Assembly (NCBI GenBank): GCA_964628195.1
Contig: CAZVPF010000006.1
Location: 76,673-140,672, forward strand
Source: CAZVPF01 sp964628195
GTDB taxonomy: Bacteria > Planctomycetota > Phycisphaerae > Sedimentisphaerales > Anaerohalosphaeraceae
DNA length: 64,000 nucleotides
Direction: 5' to 3'
Part shown: in pieces, positions 34,659 through 43,442 of the stretch
How the letters are laid out: the number at the start of each line of letters is the position of its first letter
Position numbering within the stretch: the stretch's first letter is position 1
Translations under genes and position numbers: made by a program
The notes under the pieces: generated by a model
What the model was told of the DNA's origin: nothing
Databases searched by the model: none
What the model saw: the letters and a program-made list of their open reading frames with translations, nothing else

Positions 34659-35956
34659 CACCTGTCCAGATCGGAATATTAGGCTGCATTGCGCTGTTCA
34701 TCCTGCTCGCCGCTTCCATGCCGGTCGCTTTCGCGATGGCAATTGTCGGCTTCGTCGGATTCGCCGCAGTTGTAACCCCCCAGGCAGCGGCCAGCATGAT
34801 AACAATAGACCTCTATGAAACATTCTCCTCGTACAGCCTGACCGTTATTCCGCTTTTCGTCTTCATGGGCCAGATCGCCTTTCACACCGGCATCAGCAGG
34901 CGTCTTTTTGACACCGCCTACCACTGGCTCGGCGCCATGCCCGGCGGCCTTGCGATGTCAACCGTCGGGGCCTGTGCAGGTTTCGGCGCTATTTGCGGTT
35001 CCGGCCCGGCGACCACTGCGACAATGGCCTCGGTCGCGCTTCCCGAGATGAAACGATACAATTATGACATGGAGCTCGGCTGCGGTGCGGTCGCCGCAGG
35101 CGGCAGCCTCGGCATGCTCATACCCCCAAGCGTTGTGTTCATAGTCTACGCGATACTGACCGAACAGTCCGTCGGCAAGCTCTTTATCGCCGGTATCCTC
35201 CCGGGCATCCTTATAGCATTCCTTTTCTGTGTAACAATTTTTATCAACTGTAAACTTCATCCGCACCTTGGCCCTGCAGGTCCGTCTTTCACTTTCGCTC
35301 AAAAACTGCGTTCTCTTGCAGGCGTTTCAGAAACACTCATTCTCTTCATTCTCGTCATCGGCGGAATGTTCGGGGGCTTTTTCACTCCCACCGAAGCGGC
35401 CGCCGTCGGAGCGGCAGGCAGCATAATAATCTCACTTGCCAGGGGATGTCTGAAAATTAAAATGCTCACCCAGGCCCTGAAGGAAACCATACGCACATCA
35501 TGTATGGTTATGATAATCGTAACCGGCGCTGTCATCTTCGGCCACTTCCTCGCGATAACCCGTATTCCCTTCTCGCTTGCAACTGCACTGACCAACATGC
35601 CCCTGCCCGCCTGGATGGTAATGGGAATGATTATACTTTTCTACCTCGTGGTCGGCTGCTTCATCGACGCCCTGGCACTGATTCTGCTTACCATACCCAT
35701 CTTCTCACCAGTCATCTCGGAGCTCGGATACAACCCGATATGGTTTGGCGTAATAATAGTTGTCGTCACGCAGATGGGCGTAATATCTCCGCCGGTCGGA
35801 GTTTGTGTGTACGTCGTAAGCGGCATCGAACGCGATGTGCCGCTGCAGAAAATTTTCCGCGGCGCGCTGCCTTTTCTCGCCGTCCTCGTCATCTCCGCGA
35901 TACTGCTTATGCTCTTTCCTGAGCTTTGTCTCTACCTTCCCGAAAAATTCGGCTGA
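34655..35956 (+). CDS. dctM: TRAP transporter large permease (DctM)
   Basis: With the ATG at 34655 (ATGA overlap with dctQ) the protein has 433 residues and about 12 helices. Family segments seen include AICGSGPATTATMASVALPEMKRYNY, the repeat LGMLIPPSVVFIVYAILT and the later MGVISPPVGVCVYVVSG. It carries the substrate using a sodium gradient, which fits the Nqr genes elsewhere in the window. The universal stress protein gene follows 19 bases downstream and may share the transcript. Confidence 0.92.
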   Translation: MTPVQIGILGCIALFILLAASMPVAFAMAIVGFVGFAAVVTPQAAASMITIDLYETFSSYSLTVIPLFVFMGQIAFHTGISRRLFDTAYHWLGAMPGGLAMSTVGACAGFGAICGSGPATTATMASVALPEMKRYNYDMELGCGAVAAGGSLGMLIPPSVVFIVYAILTEQSVGKLFIAGILPGILIAFLFCVTIFINCKLHPHLGPAGPSFTFAQKLRSLAGVSETLILFILVIGGMFGGFFTPTEAAAVGAAGSIIISLARGCLKIKMLTQALKETIRTSCMVMIIVTGAVIFGHFLAITRIPFSLATALTNMPLPAWMVMGMIILFYLVVGCFIDALALILLTIPIFSPVISELGYNPIWFGVIIVVVTQMGVISPPVGVCVYVVSGIERDVPLQKIFRGALPFLAVLVISAILLMLFPELCLYLPEKFG

Positions 35957-35975
35957 TCTGAAGGGAAATAAAAAA

Positions 35976-36461
35976 ATGGCACAAAATACTCAAAACAACA
36001 ATCTCCCGCCGGTCAATTTCAGGAATATACTCTTCTTCACCGACTTCACAGAGCAAGCGGACCGTGCCTTTACGACCGCTGTTGACTTCGCGATGAAAGA
36101 CCCCTCCTGCGAGCTTCACCTGCTGCACGTAATCCCTGAATCCGAATCCCAGTTCTGGAAAACCTATATCTATGAAGTTGACGACGTCGACAACAAGGCA
36201 AGACATGACCTCGATGAGCAGATACAAAAAGCTTACATTTCAAAACTTCCCGAAGGTCTTAAGCTCAACGTCCAGTTTAGAATAGGCCGCGACGTCGAAG
36301 AAATACTCGACTTCGCTAAAGAAAAAAACATCGACCTGATCGTCATGGCCAAACACTCCTCGAGCTCACTCGAAAATGCTTTCTTCGGCGCCGTCACAGA
36401 GAAGGTCGCAAAAAAGGCTCACTGCGCGGTTCTTATCGTGCCGCGATTGAAAACCCGCTGA
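35976..36461 (+). CDS. Universal stress protein, UspA family
   Basis: The 161-residue protein starts at ATG 35976 with GAAGGG upstream; an extension to 35835 would overlap dctM. A Usp fold is visible: NILFFTDFTEQADRAFTTAVDFA at the N terminus, IDLIVMAKHSSSS in the middle and a C-terminal GAVTEKVAKKAHCAVLIVP. The nucleotide motif G-x2-G-x9-G(S/T) is only partly kept (around SSSSLENAFFGAVTEKV), so ATP binding is uncertain. It is the last gene of the TRAP unit; linked Usp genes are common with TRAP transporters. The next gene is convergent and ends two bases after its stop. Confidence 0.85.
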   Translation: MAQNTQNNNLPPVNFRNILFFTDFTEQADRAFTTAVDFAMKDPSCELHLLHVIPESESQFWKTYIYEVDDVDNKARHDLDEQIQKAYISKLPEGLKLNVQFRIGRDVEEILDFAKEKNIDLIVMAKHSSSSLENAFFGAVTEKVAKKAHCAVLIVPRLKTR

Positions 36462-36463
36462 AC

Positions 36464-37633
36464 TCAGCCCCGCGAATATCTCTTGGATAGCGTAACAACA
36501 AAAAGCGCCATCAGGCACGCACCGGCAAGCGCCTCGGTCATAGCGATCGCGCGAGTCAGCAGGTGCTGTCTTTCCGGGTATATATCACCGAACCCGAGCG
36601 TAGTAAAAGTGATAGTGCTGAAATAAAGCCCGTCCATAAAACTCTGCGGCTGAATATAACCGTTATCCGACCGGTAAACAAGATGAGAATGGCCGCTGCA
36701 GTAAAACAACGCGCAAACAACGATAATGACCGCGCTTGCGAACAGCACACGTATAGGCCTTTCACCGTAACCGAAAAGCATCTTGCCGAAAACAAGCTCC
36801 GGCAGCAAACGTATCCCCGCAATTATCCGAACCAGCTTTTTGCCGGCACTTAGCCTGTCGTAATTGACCCCCCGGAATTTGCGACAAAGATGTGCGCATC
36901 TTTCCTGGTAAAAACTTTCTCCCGCAAGCTGATAATAACCCGCCTCCTGCGAAGCCTGCTTGATGAACCGCCAGAAAGTCTCATCGTCCCCGTACTTGCT
37001 GCGTGCGAACTTAACCGATTCATAAACCGGAACCGACTTGCTCTTGGAATAAACCCCAGCAAAATCCGTCCTGTCCTCAAATGTCACATTCGTGAAGTTC
37101 CCCCCCTTGCCGAAATAGCTGTTCGTGAACCGCGCTTCGTTATGAAACCTCGCACCCGTAAAAAGCCCGTAACCGTTGAAGGCAACCGTGCGGAACATAG
37201 CCTGCCCGGAATACTCCGTATCCCGAAAACAGCACACATGCTCGAAAGTACAGCCGTCAAAACCCGCATAGCTCTTGAAAATACCGTTGGTAAACCTCGA
37301 TTGCCCCAAAAACTGCGACGAATTAAAAAGAACTTCCTTCTCGAAAACCACACTCATCGCTTCAGGTTCCTCCCACGGAGGCGCGAAGAAAACATCGCCC
37401 TCGAACTTGCAGTTGTTAAACATAAGCGGCTGTGAAAGCTTAATGACACTTTTTTCCCCTGCCTGTTCAACATTAAGCCTGCCGCTGTTTATACCAGCCT
37501 CTTCTTCAAGCAGGCGGTTAAGATCGACCCTGCCGGTTATCGTGCACGCGTTTAGTTTTATATCCTCACCGTCTGCCAGCGCCTGCAGAACATCCGTCGC
37601 CGAAAGCCTTTGGTTTTCACGTTGAAATGCCAT
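36464..37633 (-). CDS. Pentapeptide-repeat K+ channel-type protein
   Basis: The 389-residue protein has an N-terminal region of pentapeptide-like repeats (about 75-210, with phenylalanine at spaced positions such as FNNCKFEGDVFF and FNSSQFLGQSRF), expected to form a right-handed beta helix. A hinge follows, then two membrane helices (about 285-305 and 365-385) around a pore loop with the filter TTLGFGDIYP (about 351-360), close to K+ channel TVGYGD. This is an ion channel with an unusual cytoplasmic domain. The GFG filter suggests K+ or a less selective cation pore. Its gene ends two bases from the convergent Usp gene. Confidence 0.82.
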   Translation of the reverse strand: MAFQRENQRLSATDVLQALADGEDIKLNACTITGRVDLNRLLEEEAGINSGRLNVEQAGEKSVIKLSQPLMFNNCKFEGDVFFAPPWEEPEAMSVVFEKEVLFNSSQFLGQSRFTNGIFKSYAGFDGCTFEHVCCFRDTEYSGQAMFRTVAFNGYGLFTGARFHNEARFTNSYFGKGGNFTNVTFEDRTDFAGVYSKSKSVPVYESVKFARSKYGDDETFWRFIKQASQEAGYYQLAGESFYQERCAHLCRKFRGVNYDRLSAGKKLVRIIAGIRLLPELVFGKMLFGYGERPIRVLFASAVIIVVCALFYCSGHSHLVYRSDNGYIQPQSFMDGLYFSTITFTTLGFGDIYPERQHLLTRAIAMTEALAGACLMALFVVTLSKRYSRG

Positions 37634-37647
37634 CTATCCGCCCCCGA

Positions 37648-38613
37648 TCAATCCGGCTGATTAAGTAACAATTCGAGTATCTCCTCTTTCGTCGGCATCG
37701 CCTCGAGCGACCCGAACTTCGTGCACGAAAGAGCTCCCGCTGCCGCCGCGAACTTCACGGCATTGCGAAGTGTGTCCCCCGCACCGCATGCCGCAGCAAA
37801 CGCACCGCCAAAAGCGTCCGCGCATCCGCTCCTGTCAACCCTGTCAACGCATATACCGGGAAGATGCAGGCTGTCACGCCTGTCAATTATGAAAGTGCCC
37901 TTCGAACCCATTTTGATTATCACGCACTCGATACCTCCGGCCACGAGCTCCGAGCCGACCATCTTCAGCTTATGCACAGCACCTGCACCGATCTCGGCAG
38001 TCTCGCCTGCACCGACAAAGTTCGGCACGAGCACATCCACAAGGTAATACTCCGAAGGACAGTTAAGAGCGTAACCCGAATTCGTATCCAGCACGCAAAG
38101 GTTGGTCTCAAGTATAACCCTCGTCCCGCACATCTTCGCAGTCTTGATCGCCATATTTACCGTCTCACGACCCAGCCCGCCATGTATCATACAGACATCG
38201 CTGTCGCCTATAACCCGCTCGACCTCCGCGCAGGCCAGCTCATCAGGGCTAAGCGCACGGTTGGCCCCCTCGCAGCTTATCGTTGTATTCTCCCCAAGCG
38301 AATCAACCACCGTCACATTAACACCAGTGCACATCGCCTGCGCGGTCATAACCAGTTCGGTATTCACGCCTTTTTCCGCAAGCGTTCTTATTACGGACCC
38401 CCCAAACGGGTCATCCCCAACTTTCGTAATAAGCGAAACTTCGCAATCACAAAGTGCCGCCTCCACCGCCCGGTTAGGCCCCGGGCCCGTAGGCAAACAT
38501 GAAAAGCCCGTACCCTCGATGCTGCTGCCCGGCTGTGGAAATGTATCACACCTGACCGACATATCAATGTATGTCGGTCCAATAATAACTACCCTCGGGA
38601 TCCGTCCTGCCAC
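37648..38613 (-). CDS. PfkB-family sugar kinase, ribokinase-like
   Basis: The 321-residue ribokinase-type kinase has an N-terminal signature variant, TGPGPNRAVEAA (42-53, usually GGKGANxAVAAA), a middle KVGDDPFG, and a C-terminal motif SGCADAFGGAF (262-272). In most PfkB kinases the last motif is GAGDAF, so the first Gly and the second Gly of the anion hole are changed to C264 and A265 while the catalytic D266 is kept. Activity may persist at a different rate or on a different substrate. The start is GTG at 38613. The substrate is unknown; ribose or another sugar is possible. It is not adjacent to sugar catabolic genes. Confidence 0.8.
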   Translation of the reverse strand: MAGRIPRVVIIGPTYIDMSVRCDTFPQPGSSIEGTGFSCLPTGPGPNRAVEAALCDCEVSLITKVGDDPFGGSVIRTLAEKGVNTELVMTAQAMCTGVNVTVVDSLGENTTISCEGANRALSPDELACAEVERVIGDSDVCMIHGGLGRETVNMAIKTAKMCGTRVILETNLCVLDTNSGYALNCPSEYYLVDVLVPNFVGAGETAEIGAGAVHKLKMVGSELVAGGIECVIIKMGSKGTFIIDRRDSLHLPGICVDRVDRSGCADAFGGAFAAACGAGDTLRNAVKFAAAAGALSCTKFGSLEAMPTKEEILELLLNQPD

Positions 38614-38673
38614 TTGAAAATTCCTAAATTCGCACTCTTATGAATTTTATACCATTGTATATATCATATCGGC

Positions 38674-39723
38674 TCAATGACCGACAGGCCTTAATCTCGA
38701 TGGCAAAGAAGAATAAATAAGCAGTATCAGCAGCACAAACGCGCTTATATGCTCAAAAAGGGCTATTTCCATCTCGTGAAAGTGGCTCGTGATATTGCCC
38801 GCAAGCCCCGGCAGGAACATATCAACCAGTATCCCCGTTCCCATCGCGCAAATTATCACCGAAACGAGGTATGTTATCGCAGTTTTTATGCCCATCGATT
38901 TCCAAACCGTGAAAAATGTCACCGAATTGGTAGCAGGCCCCGTCATCAAAAAAACCATCGCCGCGCCCGGAGAAAGCCCTTTGGCGACCATCGCCGCCGC
39001 TATAGGCACCGATGCCGCTGAACACACATAAACCGGAATTCCCCCCACCAGCATCACCAGTTTGCTGACTATACCATCGCCCAGGTGCTCGGCGAAAAAA
39101 TCATCCGGCAAAAACGCCGCTATCAGTGCTGCTATAACAAGCCCTACAAGCATTGCCTTTCCTATATCACCCGGCAGCGTCACGAACCCATGCACAAAAA
39201 TCCGTCTCAGGTAATGTAAAGCACCTCCAGGCCGTTTATCTTTTGCGCAGCACGAACCGGCGCAGTCTTTAGCCTCGTTCTCTTGCCTTTCCGCAGGCCC
39301 TGTATCCGCAGGCTCCTGAATCTGCACCGCGAACCCGCCGAATATACCGGTAATAAAAGCAACTACAGGACGGATAATCGCTATCACCGGGCCCATAAGG
39401 CTAAGAGTTATCATAATACTGTCAACGCCTGTCTGAGGTGTCGAAAGTAAAAATGAAATCGACGCAGCCTTGCTCGCACCCCTGCTTCGAAGCGAGGTCG
39501 CCACCGGTATAACCCCGCACGAGCACAAAGGCATGGGTACACCGAAAATCGAAGCCTTAATAACCGGCCCAAGCCCCCTGCCCGCAAGATGCCTCTGCAC
39601 AAAATTTCGCGAAATAATAACCGACAATATCCCCGCTATAAGGAACCCGAAAAGAAGATAAGGCGACATCTCTGCTATAGTGTCCCAGAACTCTGTCAAA
39701 AATGTATGTATATAATCTTTCAT
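38674..39723 (-). CDS. SO_0444-family metal efflux permease
   Basis: This 349-residue membrane protein has about ten helices in two repeats, each with a G-P-rich motif: VPMPLCSCGVIPVATSLRSRG and the paired VYVCSAASVPIAAAMVAKG. The CSCG cysteines are typical of the SO_0444 copper/zinc efflux and ArsP-like permeases. The central loop (about 145-165) carries DCAGSCCAKDK, a likely metal-binding patch. It probably exports thiol-liking metal ions or methylated metalloid. No metal-binding repressor is adjacent. The TIGR02757 gene starts the next unit upstream, 11 bases away. Confidence 0.82.
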   Translation of the reverse strand: MKDYIHTFLTEFWDTIAEMSPYLLFGFLIAGILSVIISRNFVQRHLAGRGLGPVIKASIFGVPMPLCSCGVIPVATSLRSRGASKAASISFLLSTPQTGVDSIMITLSLMGPVIAIIRPVVAFITGIFGGFAVQIQEPADTGPAERQENEAKDCAGSCCAKDKRPGGALHYLRRIFVHGFVTLPGDIGKAMLVGLVIAALIAAFLPDDFFAEHLGDGIVSKLVMLVGGIPVYVCSAASVPIAAAMVAKGLSPGAAMVFLMTGPATNSVTFFTVWKSMGIKTAITYLVSVIICAMGTGILVDMFLPGLAGNITSHFHEMEIALFEHISAFVLLILLIYSSLPSRLRPVGH

Positions 39724-39734
39724 AGCTGTTTTTT

Positions 39735-40658
39735 CTATCTATTAAACGCTCCTTTTACTGCAATGCCTTTCTTTTTTCCAACCGTTTCTATTTTCCTGCC
39801 TGCCCGGGCAAACCTCGGCTCGCAAAAACACCGCAGACCGCAATTACCGCACCTGCTGTGAAATAGACCGTTGCAGTTTTCAAGAATCCCTATCCTGCAA
39901 AGTGCAAAGTCGTACTTTACAGGGTCTTCAGGGCAAATTTCTGCAAACCTTCCGGTAATCTCTACCGCGGTGCGAAGGTTTATGTTCTTTTTATTATGAA
40001 AACCCAAAAACCGCGTCAGCCTTGCCATGTGCACATCAACAGGCACAACCAGCCCCGCAGGGCTTACCTTTTCCCAGGGCCCCGGGTCCACCCTGTCCCT
40101 GCGAATCATCCAGCGAAGAAACAGGTTCATCCTCTTGCACGTACTTCCCTTTTCCGGGCTTACCAGCAGGTAACGTAACCCCTCACCGGGGGCCTTGCGA
40201 AAACGTTTTCTATAAATCACCGCAAGCTCCGCGGTAAATCTTTCAAGTGCTGGCATAAGATTTTCGTCCCGCCTGTCGCAGAAACCGGCAAAATATTCCT
40301 CCAGCCCGCCATGGTCCTCGTAAACGATTCTGAAAATCTCCAGCAGTTCCGCAATATCCCTGCCCGTGTTAAACCTGTGCTTAAACCCCCTTAGAGCAGC
40401 CTGTTTTTCCCTGTAAGGCAAACCTGTAAAATTGAAAATATCATCCCCCGTTATCGCAAAAAGCTTCTCAAGACTCCTCTCGATCTGTTTTACGTTGCCG
40501 TAAGCAAGCCCCGCCGAAAGAAAACCCGCTATCTCCCTGTTCTCTTTCCCCGCGAAACGATACAGAAACTGCAGCGGGTCGGGCGGGATAAACCTCGGGT
40601 CGTTATACTTCTCGTAAATCCGCTCAAGAACTTTTTTTGTAGTTTCGATGTCATTCAC
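39735..40658 (-). CDS. TIGR02757-family protein (DUF2400)
   Basis: The 307-residue protein fits the conserved bacterial TIGR02757 family, whose function is not known. Typical segments are FIPPDPLQFLYRF, AGFLSAGLAYGNVKQIERSLEKLF and, near the C terminus, DPVKYDFALCRIGILENC followed by HSRCGNCGLRCFC. The C-terminal cysteine set could hold an iron-sulfur cluster of the kind in HhH DNA glycosylases, to which this family is distantly similar. The start is GTG 40658 and overlaps the siroheme-type reductase gene by 8 bases. Confidence 0.83.
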   Translation of the reverse strand: MNDIETTKKVLERIYEKYNDPRFIPPDPLQFLYRFAGKENREIAGFLSAGLAYGNVKQIERSLEKLFAITGDDIFNFTGLPYREKQAALRGFKHRFNTGRDIAELLEIFRIVYEDHGGLEEYFAGFCDRRDENLMPALERFTAELAVIYRKRFRKAPGEGLRYLLVSPEKGSTCKRMNLFLRWMIRRDRVDPGPWEKVSPAGLVVPVDVHMARLTRFLGFHNKKNINLRTAVEITGRFAEICPEDPVKYDFALCRIGILENCNGLFHSRCGNCGLRCFCEPRFARAGRKIETVGKKKGIAVKGAFNR

Positions 40659-41313
40659 TTTTCAGCATCTTGCAAAAATCTTCAAAATCCATGGAATCTA
40701 TCCAGCCTCTCAGTCTCTGCCGCTTTTTTGCATTCTCGGTATAAAGCTTCAGTGTCTTTTCTATCATCTCCAAAACCTGCTCGTCGTTAAGGTCCTCCGC
40801 GGCCTCGAACCCAAGCGCCGGCGAAGGCCCGCTGCACCCGCCGACCAGCAGCCTCCAGCCTCGTATTGTGCCTATAACCCCAACTTCGCAAAGGCAAACC
40901 TGTGCGCAGTCGTTTATGCAGTCACTTATCCCGATCTCGAACCGCGCCGGCGTTTCAATACCGGAGAAATCACCCTCGATCCGCTCGCGCAGCTCAGTGC
41001 TGTCCCGCATACCTTCCTTGCACCTGCACGCGTTCAGGCAGCTGCGCACCGACCGCACATTCTCACCGACCTGTATATCCTTGTCTATCGCAAGCTCGGC
41101 CCAGAAATCATCGACCCGCTCTTCATCGAGCCCCAAAAGCGCAAGGGTCCCGTTGTTCCTTATCTTTATCTCTTTGATGTCGAATTCCTTTGCGACTTGC
41201 GCTATATGCTCAAGGGTCTCGGTGCTGATAACACCGCCCGGCAAACGCGGAGCAACAAAATAACGCTGAGAGTTTCTCAGCAGGACGACACCTTTATCTC
41301 CGTCCGCGAGCAT
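40651..41313 (-). CDS. Half-size nitrite/sulfite reductase-domain protein
   Basis: This 220-residue protein matches one siroheme-nitrite/sulfite reductase repeat. It begins with a ferredoxin-like half domain (APRLPGGVISTETLEHIAQVAKEF) and then has two cysteine pairs, SCLNACRC and DCINDCAQVC, corresponding to the 4Fe-4S/siroheme ligands (canonical C-x5-C and C-x3-C). Full enzymes need a tandem repeat, so this single half is like the small proteins seen in many anaerobes whose role is uncertain. It might be an assimilatory-type subunit, but no second subunit is nearby. Confidence 0.75.
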   Translation of the reverse strand: MLADGDKGVVLLRNSQRYFVAPRLPGGVISTETLEHIAQVAKEFDIKEIKIRNNGTLALLGLDEERVDDFWAELAIDKDIQVGENVRSVRSCLNACRCKEGMRDSTELRERIEGDFSGIETPARFEIGISDCINDCAQVCLCEVGVIGTIRGWRLLVGGCSGPSPALGFEAAEDLNDEQVLEMIEKTLKLYTENAKKRQRLRGWIDSMDFEDFCKMLKSE

Positions 41314-41322
41314 TGTACTCCC

Positions 41323-41808
41323 TTAATAACTTTCAAGATGTGTAAATTCCGCGTTCTCCAGCCACTGTTCCGGCCGTGAGATGAACTCGCAAAAACTTTC
41401 CATCAGTTTGTAATGCTTCTGCTCCTCGCCTGCCAGGTCCTTGAATACCCGTTTATGTTCAGGGTTTTCGCTCTCCTGCGACTTCTGAACGTAGTAATTC
41501 ATCGACTCTTCTTCGATCTTCCTGGCCTTTTCAAAAAGCTCTTTGGCGTTAAGCTGAAAATTAAACTTCTCTTTAGCCTTGTGCATCTTCTCGAAAACAT
41601 CTTTCGCGTCGTTGAGCACTGTGCTCTCAGACACCTGACCCTGCTTTTCGTCGCGCATCTGCTCTATCGTCCTGGCGTGCAGATCCTCTTCGTCTGCAAG
41701 CATCGCCATTATCTTCGACAGACCCGGATGGTCGCACTTATCGGCAAGCTCCGCATAGGTCTGTTTTGCCAGCTTTTCTTTCTCAATTGCAAATTCATAA
41801 ATATCCAT
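41323..41808 (-). CDS. Ferritin-like diiron protein (rubrerythrin family, no rubredoxin domain)
   Basis: The 161-residue four-helix protein has repeated Glu-x-x-His type ligands: ADEEDLHARTIEQM (about 37-50) and GEEQKHYKLMESF (about 126-138), with KIEEESMNYY in the third helix. No rubredoxin cysteines follow. It probably reduces peroxide or stores iron under oxygen stress. It is ten bases upstream of the siroheme-type reductase gene. Confidence 0.83.
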   Translation of the reverse strand: MDIYEFAIEKEKLAKQTYAELADKCDHPGLSKIMAMLADEEDLHARTIEQMRDEKQGQVSESTVLNDAKDVFEKMHKAKEKFNFQLNAKELFEKARKIEEESMNYYVQKSQESENPEHKRVFKDLAGEEQKHYKLMESFCEFISRPEQWLENAEFTHLESY

Positions 41809-41874
41809 ATTCGTTTTCCCTTACTAAAATTAACATTACCTCTATTTTATCATTTTCCATGTATATTTCAAAGC

Positions 41875-43431
41875 CTATTTAATCCCGTTCTCAAGCTTTC
41901 GCCACTGCCTGCCGTCACTGGTAATAAGCTCGTCAGCCTCGGCAAAACTGTCACTGCCCACAGGGTATTCATAAGACCCCTCCTTCTTCTCCTGCCACGC
42001 ATTAAGCACCGGGTCGATAAGCTGCCATGCAACTTCAACATCGTCACCGCGGTTGAAAAGCGTCTGATCCCCGATCATCACGTCAAGCAGCAGCCGCTGG
42101 TAAGCCTCCGGGGCCTTGGTCCCGAAAACCTCAGCATAGTTAAAGCTCATATTCAGCGTCCCCATGCAAATCTTCGAGCCAGGCCGTTTCGCCTGAAAGC
42201 TCAGGCTGAGGCCCTCGTCGGGCTGTATCTTCAAAACAAGCTCATTGGCGGGCAGATGCTCTATCCCCGCGGATGCGAAAAGCGAATGCGGAACGCCCTT
42301 GAATTTTATCGCGATCTCCGTCAGTTTCGTCGACATCCTCTTGCCCGTCCGCAAATAAAAAGGCACATCACGCCACCGCCAGTTGTCGATCATCATCTTC
42401 GCCGCCACATAAGTCTCCGTCTTCGACTTCGGGTCTACGCCCTCCTCGTCCCGATACCCCGAAACCTTCTCACCGTCAACCTCACCTGCCTTGTACTGTC
42501 CCCTGACAATGTTGCGTGACCAGGGCTCAAAATTAAACCCCCGCACGGACCGCAGCAGCTTGACCTTCTCGCCACGAACTGCGTCGGCGTCGAAAGATAT
42601 GGGCGGCTCCATCGCCACCAGCGACAGCATGCTCAGCATGTGATTCTGGAACATATCCCTAAGCGCGCCGGACTTATCGTAATAACCAGCCCGGTGCTCA
42701 ACCCCCAGCCGCTCGGCGATAACAAGCTGAACATGATCCACGTAGTTGCGGTTCCATATCGGCTCGAAGATCGCGTTGGCAAAACGCAGCATCAGAATAT
42801 TCTGCACCGTCTCCTTGCCGAGATAATGATCGATCCTGTATATCTGAGACTCGTCGAAATACTCGTAAAGGTTTCGGTTAAGCTCCCTCGCAGTCTCAAG
42901 GTTCTTCCCGAATGGCTTCTCTATAACCAGCCGCGGCATGGCTGTGCAAACCTCTGACACCTTCTGTGAAAGCCCATGTTCACCCAGCCTTCCGGCAATG
43001 TTCACATAAACCTCAGGCGGCACCGACATATAAAAAACATGACAGCAGCTTACCCCCCGCTGCCTGTCAAGCTCGCCGATCCTTTCGCGCAGCTTCTCAT
43101 AAAGCCCAGCCTCGTCATACCCGCCCGTAACATAAAAACAGCTGCCCGCAAAGGTCTCCAGTTTATCCCCCGCCGGGCTGGCCTCGCTTGATTTAATCGC
43201 CGCTTTTACCCGGTCCCTGAACTCCGCGTCCGAATACTCCGTTCTCCCGCAGCCGATAACAAAAAAATCGTCCGCCATCAACCCGTCGGCGTAAAGTCGA
43301 AACAAACTCGGAAAAAGCTTCCTGCCCGCCAGGTCGCCCGATGCCCCGAAAACAACTATCCCCGACTCCGGCGCACGAACTTCCGCACACAACGGGCTTC
43401 CAACTGATACAAACGGCTCTATTCTCGGCAT
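41875..43431 (-). CDS. zwf: Glucose-6-phosphate 1-dehydrogenase
   Basis: This 518-residue enzyme oxidises glucose 6-phosphate to 6-phosphogluconolactone with NADP(+) or NAD(+). The nucleotide site GASGDLAGRKLFPSLF lies near the N terminus (about 29-44), the active site RIDHYLGKE near 198-206 and a late substrate segment FQAKRPGSK. The length is normal (about 490-510). It starts the oxidative pentose phosphate pathway; gnd in the uronate cluster is the next committed enzyme. No lactonase (pgl) is seen in the window. It is 11 bases downstream of the DUF255 gene stop. Confidence 0.95.
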   Translation of the reverse strand: MPRIEPFVSVGSPLCAEVRAPESGIVVFGASGDLAGRKLFPSLFRLYADGLMADDFFVIGCGRTEYSDAEFRDRVKAAIKSSEASPAGDKLETFAGSCFYVTGGYDEAGLYEKLRERIGELDRQRGVSCCHVFYMSVPPEVYVNIAGRLGEHGLSQKVSEVCTAMPRLVIEKPFGKNLETARELNRNLYEYFDESQIYRIDHYLGKETVQNILMLRFANAIFEPIWNRNYVDHVQLVIAERLGVEHRAGYYDKSGALRDMFQNHMLSMLSLVAMEPPISFDADAVRGEKVKLLRSVRGFNFEPWSRNIVRGQYKAGEVDGEKVSGYRDEEGVDPKSKTETYVAAKMMIDNWRWRDVPFYLRTGKRMSTKLTEIAIKFKGVPHSLFASAGIEHLPANELVLKIQPDEGLSLSFQAKRPGSKICMGTLNMSFNYAEVFGTKAPEAYQRLLLDVMIGDQTLFNRGDDVEVAWQLIDPVLNAWQEKKEGSYEYPVGSDSFAEADELITSDGRQWRKLENGIK

Positions 43432-43442
43432 ATTAACCCCTG

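Noticed and set aside
41413..42519. Long plus-strand open frame (368 codons) opposite zwf and the ferritin-like gene
   Set aside because: It is antisense to two clear genes, has no recognisable domain and its codon use mirrors the opposite strand.
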